Shown: piece by piece, positions 1 through 4,463 of the stretch | Numbering within the stretch: the first letter of the stretch is position 1 | How the letters are laid out: the number at the start of each line of letters is the position of its first letter | Origin: DYTO01 sp040757795 | GTDB lineage: Archaea; Hadarchaeota; Hadarchaeia; Hadarchaeales; Hadarchaeaceae | Assembly: GCA_040757795.1 (NCBI GenBank) | Contig: JBFLWG010000031.1 | Span: 1-11,346 of the forward strand | Reading direction: 5' to 3' | Length of the DNA: 11,346 nucleotides | The notes under the pieces: generated by a model | The model's database searches: none | The model's input: only the letters and a program-made list of their open reading frames with translations | What the model was told of the DNA's origin: nothing | Made by a program: the position numbers and the translations under genes

Positions 1-25
1 TCTCGACATACATAACAATAGTTTG

Positions 26-87
26 GGTGACTACATATTTAAGCATTTTGGTTGTAGGTGACTACATATTGCCTTTTTGTAGTCACC
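26..87. repeat. GGTGACTAC repeat cluster (two direct, one inverted)
   Basis: GGTGACTACATATT occurs at 26-39 and again, identical, at 57-70. The start-to-start distance of 31 bases is close to three helical turns. GTAGTCACC at 79-87 is the exact inverted repeat of the first nine bases of the second copy, so 57-65 and 79-87 could pair around a 13-base loop. The layout resembles a repressor operator or recombinase arm sites, but nothing in the window identifies a binding protein. The first copy runs into ATATTTAAG, which could act as a TATA-like box. The repeats are seen directly; the function is inference. Confidence 0.6.
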
Positions 88-106
88 TCGTTGGATTATT
101 GCCGAA

Positions 107-153
107 AAACCTTGAAGTCGAACCCCGTGTGATAGGCGGGCCGGACGGGATTC
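107..153. repeat. Direct repeat copy A (attR-like, tRNA 3' fragment plus flank)
   Basis: This stretch matches 1733-1781 apart from a two-base gap after 114 (CTTG-AAG against CTTGGGAAG) and one substitution at 134. Similarity stops at 154, within what would be the T-loop. The part matching flanking DNA is 107-133, and the part matching tRNA is 134-153. On the minus strand a run of five T (complement of 105-109) follows the copy, a plausible leftover of the original tRNA terminator. The copy at the intact tRNA has only three T there. Confidence 0.75.
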
Positions 154-180
154 TAGTCCGACGTTCAGGCGGGGTTCGAC
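117..180. repeat. Perfect 11-bp inverted repeat with a 42-base spacer
   Basis: GTCGAACCCCG at 117-127 is the exact reverse complement of CGGGGTTCGAC at 170-180. Each arm contains a T-loop-like GGTTCGA core. The tRNA 3' fragment lies between the arms. A small internal hairpin (CGGAC 142-146 with GTCCG 156-160) is nested inside. The intact tRNA locus has the left arm equivalent (1745-1755) but no right arm, so the palindrome is specific to this end. It could be a recombinase core site, a cruciform, or a scar of a second insertion in the opposite direction. Confidence 0.6.
134..153 (-). pseudogene. tRNA-Arg(CCG) 3'-end fragment
   Basis: On the minus strand this reads as part of the T-loop, the 3' strand of the T-stem, the full 3' acceptor strand CCGGCCC, the discriminator G, and CCT where the intact gene has CCA. 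It matches the end of the intact tRNA-Arg(CCG) at 1762-1838. The D-arm, anticodon arm and 5' acceptor strand are absent, so it cannot make a tRNA. It is best read as an att-site remnant. Confidence 0.7.
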
Positions 181-203
181 CCAACCGAAGTTGTTCCGTA
201 CAG

Positions 204-209
204 TTTAAG
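204..209 (+). promoter_or_regulatory. Possible TATA box for the PQQ-propeller gene
   Basis: TTTAAG lies 33-38 bases before the ATG at 242. An archaeal TATA box sits about 26 bases before the start of transcription, so the leader would be only a few bases. No convincing Shine-Dalgarno sequence precedes the ATG, which fits a leaderless or nearly leaderless transcript. Weak evidence from position and composition only. Confidence 0.25.
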
Positions 210-241
210 AAGTGCGCTAGGGAATTTGTCTAGGCGATAAA

Positions 242-1660
242 ATGAAAAGAATAACAAACGCATTGCTTGTGGGGTCACTAGCAAGCGTCGCTATCGTGGC
301 GCTCCTTCTCAGCTCCGGAACTGTTGGAGCCCAGCTAGCCGATTCACCTTGGCCAATGTTTGGCAGGGACACGAAACATACCGGCCGTAGCCCATACAGC
401 ACTGAAAATGTGGATGGGACGATAAAATGGAATTACGGGGGCGACGGTTGGTATCCTAAAATATTTATGGAGTCGTCGCCTGCGATAGGGCTTGACGGCA
501 CGATTTACATCGGGTCAGAATCCGATAATAATCTGTACGCAATTAAACCTGACGGGACGAAGAAGTGGCACTTCACCACGTACGGGATGGTGAGATCATC
601 TCCAGCGGTGGGGTCGGATGGGACAATATACGTAGGCTCTGCCGAAAACAACGTGGGTGGTGAAACGTACTTGCGCGGTACTTGCGTGCTTTACGCAATA
701 AACCCGGACGGTACAAAGAAGTGGAGCTTCGATGTGGGAGGAAACATAACTGGAACTTTCTCTTCCCCAGCAATTGGATCAGATGGCACGATTTACTATG
801 GGTCGGGCGACTACATTCAACCAGACTGGCTGAGTGGCGGCAAGATATATGCAATAAACCCGGATGGGACGGAGAAATGGTCGTACAGCACAGGGGGCGG
901 AGGAGTATATGCAGCGCCAGCGATTGGTTCTGATGGCACAGTCTATGTAGGTTCTACCAGTAACAAAACATTCTACGCGATTAATCCCGACGGAACTTTG
1001 AAATGGAGTTTTGTAACAGGCGGGATGGTAACTGGTGCAGCGGCCGTGGGCGAAAATGGTACCATTTACTTTGGTTCAACGGACAAAAATCTATATGCGC
1101 TGAACCCAGATGGGACCGAGAGATGGCATTTTACAACTGGGGGATGGCTTGAGACCGCTCCCGCGGTGGGCGCGGATGGGGCGATTTATGTAGGATCTTT
1201 TGATAACAATTTATACGCTATAAACCCGGATGGAACTGAAAAATGGCATTTCACAACCGAAGGTTCAGCGTGGGGGGTTGAGTCTTCCCCTACAATATCC
1301 TCTGATGGCACAATTTATGTGAGTAGTAAGGGCGGTTTCTATGCCATTAACCCCGACGGAACTTTGAAATGGCGCGCTTTATCCGCAGGTGTGCCGGCGG
1401 CATCCAATGCAGCAATAAATTCTGACGGGACGATTTATGTAGGAAGCTGGAACGGCCTTTACGCTTTCAGCGCAACTTCGCAAAATCAGATAAACGAAGA
1501 AAACATCGCTAGTGGTCCAACAGAGAATGATAGTGGTACAACAGAAAATCAGACTGGATATCCCCCTGGCGACGGGAATACCTCTTTTGTCTATGGGATC
1601 ATTGCAGTTATAGTTATCTTAATTTTGGCTGGCGGAGCGTTGGCGTGGAAAAAGTTGTAA
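242..1660 (+). CDS. PQQ-type beta-propeller surface protein with C-terminal membrane anchor
   Basis: The 472-residue product has a signal peptide (residues 1-30, basic start, hydrophobic core, VGA before the likely cut). The propeller opens with a WPMFGRDTKHTGRS-type motif typical of PQQ-like repeat proteins. About eight blades of some 40 residues follow, each with a DGTIYxGS strand, a (L/F/I)YAINPDGT turn and a KW(H/S)F strand. A Thr/Asn/Gly-rich stalk (about 417-448) leads to one membrane helix (about 450-467) ending AWKKL. The protein should therefore face outward, tethered to the membrane. Propellers of this kind bind ligands or partner proteins; there is no sign that it binds PQQ or is an enzyme. 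It lies alone between two tRNA-Arg-derived repeats and by eye is more AT-rich at third codon positions than hel308, which fits acquisition by transfer. Confidence 0.9.
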   Translation: MKRITNALLVGSLASVAIVALLLSSGTVGAQLADSPWPMFGRDTKHTGRSPYSTENVDGTIKWNYGGDGWYPKIFMESSPAIGLDGTIYIGSESDNNLYAIKPDGTKKWHFTTYGMVRSSPAVGSDGTIYVGSAENNVGGETYLRGTCVLYAINPDGTKKWSFDVGGNITGTFSSPAIGSDGTIYYGSGDYIQPDWLSGGKIYAINPDGTEKWSYSTGGGGVYAAPAIGSDGTVYVGSTSNKTFYAINPDGTLKWSFVTGGMVTGAAAVGENGTIYFGSTDKNLYALNPDGTERWHFTTGGWLETAPAVGADGAIYVGSFDNNLYAINPDGTEKWHFTTEGSAWGVESSPTISSDGTIYVSSKGGFYAINPDGTLKWRALSAGVPAASNAAINSDGTIYVGSWNGLYAFSATSQNQINEENIASGPTENDSGTTENQTGYPPGDGNTSFVYGIIAVIVILILAGGALAWKKL

Positions 1661-1732
1661 GTATAAATTACATTTCTTTAGCGGCCGCGATTGGAATCAA
1701 AATAGAAGGCGCCATTAGAACATATCTTCCGC

Positions 1733-1781
1733 AAACCTTGGGAAGTCGAACCCCGTGTGATTGGCGGGCCGGACGGGATTC
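1733..1781. repeat. Direct repeat copy B (attL-like, at the intact tRNA-Arg)
   Basis: This copy matches 107-153 and overlaps the 3' end of the intact tRNA-Arg(CCG). Positions 1733-1761 lie downstream of the tRNA and 1762-1781 lie within it. The downstream part contains, on the minus strand, a second T-arm-like stretch (complement of 1745-1760) that closely resembles the real T-arm of the adjacent tRNA (complement of 1780-1794). This suggests nested or repeated events at the same site. Confidence 0.75.
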
Positions 1782-1838
1782 GAACCCGTGTCACAGGCTC
1801 CGGAGGCCTGAGTCTTATCCAAGCTGGACCACCGGCCC
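1762..1838 (-). tRNA. tRNA-Arg (anticodon CCG), intronless, CCA encoded
   Basis: The minus strand folds into a full cloverleaf. The acceptor stem is GGGCCGG with CCGGCCC, the D-stem is GTC with GAC, and the anticodon stem is CAGGC with GCCTG around the loop CTCCGGA, giving anticodon CCG, which reads the arginine codon CGG. The T-arm is ACGGG TTCGAAT CCCGT, followed by discriminator G and a genome-encoded CCA (complement of 1762-1764). No intron is present. Unlike the other tRNA in the window, it has no T-run directly after the CCA, consistent with the downstream flank having been changed by insertion. Confidence 0.95.
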
Positions 1839-1858
1839 AATCAATTGCAAGCGCGCAG

Positions 1859-1866
1859 AATAAAAC
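1859..1866 (-). promoter_or_regulatory. TATA-like box for tRNA-Arg(CCG)
   Basis: On the minus strand GTTTTATT lies 21-28 bases before the first base of the tRNA. That is the expected distance for an archaeal TATA box driving a tRNA whose transcript begins at or near the mature 5' end. Confidence 0.45.
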
Positions 1867-1875
1867 AACAAACGT

Positions 1876-2394
1876 CTAATCAAAAAACTCCGACAAAAAT
1901 GGCGAGAGAGCCATCCATACCCCGTGCTCGTAGAGCGCCTTCCTGCTGACCATCCCCCGCGTGAAAATCCCTATCGCGCCGCCCCGTCTTTTTGTGCCTT
2001 TCTCCCCGACCAGCTCGTCTATCACATCGCCGAGCTCCTTACCCGTCTTCAGCTCACGCAAGATTCTCTCAGGGCACTCGAACCACCCCGAAGTGCCGGT
2101 CCCCACGCGGCCTTTCTTGCCGACTATCGCCACGAAGCCCAGATTGTACCACTTTCCGCCGAATTTTGCAACCCCTCCTTCAATCCCGACGCCGTAATCC
2201 GCTTTCAGGATTTTCAAAGCTTTTTTTGCCCTGTTGACGGCGCCTCTGACAATCTCATTGCATTGGAAAGGCTGGGAAGAAACCCCGGAATCAACATCAA
2301 CCCCGACGACCTCCACATCTCCAAACGCCTTCTCGAAGACACCTTTTACTGCCTCTATCTTGGGCTGGTTTGTGGACCCGACCGCGACCTTCAA
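1876..2394 (-). CDS. yjjX: Inosine/xanthosine triphosphatase (DUF84/YjjX family)
   Basis: The 172-residue product matches the DUF84/YjjX family of non-canonical purine NTP phosphatases, which hydrolyse ITP and XTP to keep deaminated purines out of nucleic acids. Visible family features are the nucleotide-binding start with STNQPK at residues 7-12, SGVSSQPF at 36-43, the acidic GIEGG at 70-74, TGTSGWFECP at 99-108, an ELGDVIDEL helix at 120-128 and the C-terminal GGAIGIFTRGMVSRK. Length is normal for the family. The start is TTG; a Shine-Dalgarno GAGGTG (complement of 2400-2405) lies five bases before it, which supports this start. The gene is transcribed toward the tRNA-Arg(CCG) and is divergent from the membrane protein at 2512. 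Substrate specificity comes from the family, not from this sequence. Confidence 0.88.
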   Translation of the reverse strand: MKVAVGSTNQPKIEAVKGVFEKAFGDVEVVGVDVDSGVSSQPFQCNEIVRGAVNRAKKALKILKADYGVGIEGGVAKFGGKWYNLGFVAIVGKKGRVGTGTSGWFECPERILRELKTGKELGDVIDELVGEKGTKRRGGAIGIFTRGMVSRKALYEHGVWMALSPFLSEFFD

Positions 2395-2474
2395 ATTTAC
2401 ACCTCAAAATCAGTGATGCTTTCGGGTTAAAGAAGTTTGGCGGATTCAGCATTCACCACATTAACGCTCCCCAA

Positions 2475-2484
2475 AACATTTATG
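2475..2484 (+). promoter_or_regulatory. TATA-like box before the duplicated-helix membrane protein
   Basis: AACATTTATG sits about 28-37 bases before the ATG at 2512. This would give a leader of only a few bases from that ATG. It would also place the in-frame TTG at 2437 upstream of the promoter, and so argues for the ATG at 2512. Confidence 0.35.
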
Positions 2485-2511
2485 CTGTTGAAATCTCTAC
2501 TCCATGATATC

Positions 2512-3003
2512 ATGAGCGAAAAAATGCCCCCGGGGCTTGCATCGAGGGTCGCCGTGAGCGCCGTGGTATTTTTCGGGTGGCTGATCTTCTTGGTGTTGCA
2601 CTTGGCCTTCTACGCCTCGAACTTCAGCATCTTCCAGAACCTCGCAATAGTCATCATATCAATCCTCGTAGGGATCGCGATACTGGCCCCAATGTGGATT
2701 GTTTGGGGAATAAAGCACGCAAAAGATTTCGAAAAGATGGATAAGGAGTGGAAGGGGCATCCAAAGAAGAAGTCGTGGATCGGGACGGCAGGCGGCTTCG
2801 CGTGGGCGATTTTTCTTGTGATCTACCTCTGGTTTTACGCGGGAAACTACAACATCTACCAGAATCTGGCGGCGGTGATTGTGGCGGGCCTTATTATCTG
2901 TGGGGTAACAATCCCGATACAGATGAGGCGCGGAGAAGGTTGGTGGCACCAAGCCAAGAAAGAGAAATCCGCCGCCAGAAAGCCAAGGCGAAAGAAGAAA
3001 TAA
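2512..3003 (+). CDS. Four-helix membrane protein with an internal duplication, unknown function
   Basis: I do not recognise a named family. From the ATG at 2512 the product is 163 residues. Two halves are clearly related: residues 33-45 read FYASNFSIFQNLA and 108-120 read FYAGNYNIYQNLA, 75 residues apart, each preceded by a helix with GW/AW-I-FLV and followed by another helix. The protein is thus two tandem copies of a two-helix hairpin (helices near 13-33, 43-66, 92-109 and 117-136), joined by a charged linker rich in Lys (about 67-88), with a very basic tail ending in RKPRRKKK. An in-frame TTG at 2437 would add 25 residues, but the TATA-like box and the SEKMPP start favour 2512. It ends 24 bases before the tRNA-Arg(UCG), which is on the other strand. 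Confidence 0.8.
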   Translation: MSEKMPPGLASRVAVSAVVFFGWLIFLVLHLAFYASNFSIFQNLAIVIISILVGIAILAPMWIVWGIKHAKDFEKMDKEWKGHPKKKSWIGTAGGFAWAIFLVIYLWFYAGNYNIYQNLAAVIVAGLIICGVTIPIQMRRGEGWWHQAKKEKSAARKPRRKKK

Positions 3004-3021
3004 TCAGCATGATTTTTGGGC

Positions 3022-3027
3022 AAAAAA
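3022..3027 (-). terminator. T-run terminator for tRNA-Arg(UCG)
   Basis: Six T on the minus strand come directly after the encoded CCA, the usual simple archaeal stop signal. The tRNA-Arg(CCG) locus lacks such a run next to its CCA. Confidence 0.5.
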
Positions 3028-3124
3028 TGGCGGGCCCGGTGGGATTTGAACCCACGACCTACAGGTTTCTTCCTTTCGCACAAGCCCGAAGCCTGCCGCG
3101 CCATCCAGGCTGCGCCACGGGCCC
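3028..3124 (-). tRNA. tRNA-Arg (anticodon UCG) with a 19-base intron, CCA encoded
   Basis: The minus strand gives acceptor GGGCCCG with CGGGCCC, D-stem GCGC with GCGC, and T-arm GTGGG TTCAAAT CCCAC, then discriminator G and encoded CCA (complement of 3028-3030). The anticodon stem is GCAGG with CCTGT. Between its strands lie 26 bases; removing 19 (complement of 3067-3085) leaves the loop CTTCGGA with anticodon UCG, which reads the arginine codon CGA. The junctions form a bulge-helix-bulge: CTTC pairs with GAAG as the 4-bp central helix, GGG and AAA are the two 3-base bulges, and a CTT/AAG stem closes a short intron loop. The splicing endonuclease should cut after base 37, the canonical position. 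Confidence 0.95.
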
Positions 3125-3146
3125 ACCAAGATGTCTAATCCAGCAT

Positions 3147-3154
3147 GCTTAATC
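3147..3154 (-). promoter_or_regulatory. TATA-like box for tRNA-Arg(UCG)
   Basis: GATTAAGC on the minus strand lies 23-30 bases before the tRNA 5' end, the expected archaeal distance. Confidence 0.35.
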
Positions 3155-3202
3155 AACCTTCTGTGAGCAACCCCACGTTCATCGCCGGAGCCGATCTTTG
3201 GT

Positions 3203-4384
3203 TTAGGCAGAGCCGGAACTGTTGACCTTCACGACATAGATGTCGGACTGGCCAGCGCCGGATGTCCCCCCGGCCGCGATGTACCCGCCGTCGCTTGTCT
3301 GGGCCACAGAGTAAAACCTATCGAGCCCGACTCCGCCGAATGTCTTGGTCCAGAGAACATCACCAGAGGAATTCGTCCTGACGAGATAGGCGTCTCTGGT
3401 GCCGGTGCCCTTGGGCGACAGGTACCCCGCGATTATGTAGCCCCCGTCATCAGTCTGGGAGACTGAATATCCCCGGTCGGCGTACGCCCCACCGTAATTT
3501 TTCGTCCAGGTCACCGCGCCAGAGTTGTCGGTTTTGACAAGGTACGCGTCCTCCGACCCCGCGCCAAAAGAACTTGTGTAACCGGCCGCGATGTACCCGC
3601 CGTCGCTCGTCTGCGAGACGGAAAAGCACCTGTCGTTGTTGTCCCCGCCGTAAGTGTTCTCCCATGTCACGGCCCCAGAAGCGTCCACCTTGACGAGGTA
3701 AAAATCATCCCTGCCGGCGCCGTAGGAGCTGGTGTACCCCCCGATGATGTAGCCACCGTCATCTGTCGCCCTCAAGGAAAATGCCCATTCGTCGGCCGTC
3801 CCGCCGTATGTCCTTGTCCAAATGTTTTCTCCGGAAGAGTCTGTCCTAATGAGATAAAAGTCGCTGCCGCCTACGCCTGAAGAGTTCGTTCTTCCCGCGA
3901 CCATGAACCCGCCATTTTCGGCCAATGCAACGGATTCCCCCCAATCGGTGCCTGTACCACCATAGCTTCTTGCCCAAATGTTCTCGCCGGAGTTGTCGGT
4001 TTTCACAAGGTACACGTCATCGCTGCCGTTCCCGGATGAGCTTGTCCACCCCGCGACTACGTACCCGCCGTCGGGAGTGCCGGCGACGCTGTGACCGCTT
4101 TCGCTGGCGGCCCCGCCGTAAGTCTTGAGCCAAAGAACGCTGCCCAGAGAGTCTATTTTGGCCAGGAATGCGTCCCTTGCGACGCCCGCGCCGAACGACC
4201 TCGTCTCCCCGGCGATTATGTACACCTTGTAGGGCGCGATGACAAGGGACTGGGCAAAATCTTCGCCGTTCTCCCCATATATCGTGGCCCACCTTTCTTC
4301 CGTCCTGTGCTCCCCGAGCAGGTAAGCGGCGGCCCCCGTCCCGACGATTATCACCAGGAAAACCGCGATAGGAAATTTCTCCAT
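3203..4384 (-). CDS. Seven-repeat beta-propeller-like surface protein with N-terminal membrane helix
   Basis: The 393-residue product starts with a hydrophobic helix (about residues 6-23) that is either a signal peptide or an N-terminal anchor. The rest is seven tandem repeats of about 51 residues, starting near residue 31. Each has a W-x-x-x-YGG strand, a DGGY(I/V)xAG strand, a (S/T)SSxGxG turn and a D(A/F/V)YLVKxDxSG strand. This is a common archaeal and bacterial repeat that folds as a propeller blade, so a seven-bladed ring is likely. There is no C-terminal helix and no catalytic motif. It diverges from the propeller gene at 4464 across an 80-base gap. A possible Shine-Dalgarno GGTG and an ACATAAAAT box (complement of about 4405-4414) precede the ATG. 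Role unknown; ligand or partner binding outside the cell is inference from fold and location. Confidence 0.88.
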   Translation of the reverse strand: MEKFPIAVFLVIIVGTGAAAYLLGEHRTEERWATIYGENGEDFAQSLVIAPYKVYIIAGETRSFGAGVARDAFLAKIDSLGSVLWLKTYGGAASESGHSVAGTPDGGYVVAGWTSSSGNGSDDVYLVKTDNSGENIWARSYGGTGTDWGESVALAENGGFMVAGRTNSSGVGGSDFYLIRTDSSGENIWTRTYGGTADEWAFSLRATDDGGYIIGGYTSSYGAGRDDFYLVKVDASGAVTWENTYGGDNNDRCFSVSQTSDGGYIAAGYTSSFGAGSEDAYLVKTDNSGAVTWTKNYGGAYADRGYSVSQTDDGGYIIAGYLSPKGTGTRDAYLVRTNSSGDVLWTKTFGGVGLDRFYSVAQTSDGGYIAAGGTSGAGQSDIYVVKVNSSGSA

Positions 4385-4427
4385 TCTTCCACACCCAGAT
4401 TTTCCATTTTATGTTTGCACGTTAACA

Positions 4428-4433
4428 TTTAAA
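4428..4433. promoter_or_regulatory. Palindromic TATA box TTTAAA between divergent propeller genes
   Basis: TTTAAA reads the same on both strands. It lies 31-36 bases before the rightward ATG (4464) and 44-49 bases before the leftward ATG (4384). It could serve the rightward gene, whose GAGG Shine-Dalgarno at 4455-4458 sits just before the ATG, and possibly both genes. Confidence 0.4.
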
Positions 4434-4463
4434 CCACCGCCACATAGCAGCTACGAGGATGAA

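Larger units (their letters stand above)
102..1781. mobile_element. Putative tRNA-Arg-bounded integrated segment, about 1.6 kb
   Basis: An imperfect direct repeat bounds this segment. One copy lies at 107-153, with weaker similarity back to 102. The other lies at 1733-1781 and runs into the T-loop of the intact tRNA-Arg(CCG). The arrangement intact tRNA, cargo, 3' tRNA fragment is the known geometry of elements integrated at tRNA genes. The only cargo gene is the PQQ-type propeller at 242-1660. No integrase, replication gene or transposase is present, so this would be a decayed element, a satellite moved in trans, or a duplication of the tRNA 3' end by another route. The repeat also extends 29 bases beyond the CCA, which is longer than a simple att core needs to be. 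The repeats are certain; the mobility is inference. Confidence 0.4.

Noticed and set aside
57..87. Hairpin GGTGACTAC/GTAGTCACC as an intrinsic terminator
   Set aside because: The T-run lies inside the loop, not after the stem, and archaea rarely use hairpin terminators.
27..233. 68-residue open frame on + at the left edge
   Set aside because: It runs through the repeats and the tRNA fragment, has no recognisable protein features, and its sequence is explained by non-coding repeats.
1645..1863. 72-residue frame on + overlapping tRNA-Arg(CCG)
   Set aside because: It is the antisense reading of the tRNA; the Cys/Arg-rich translation (AGRDSNPCHRL) is a typical tRNA artefact. The frame at 2748-3152 ends in the same kind of artefact over the other tRNA.
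1924..2430. 168-residue frame opposite yjjX
   Set aside because: The minus strand encodes a full-length recognisable DUF84/YjjX protein with a Shine-Dalgarno; the plus-strand frame is its shadow.
2437..2511. TTG-started N-terminal extension of the four-helix membrane protein
   Set aside because: It would begin upstream of the TATA-like box, and the extra residues show no domain or signal; the ATG at 2512 fits better.
3203..4384. Tandem DNA repeats of about 153 bases as a satellite or CRISPR-like array
   Set aside because: The periodicity is that of the 51-residue protein repeat and the DNA units are not identical; no short palindromic repeats with unique spacers occur in the window.
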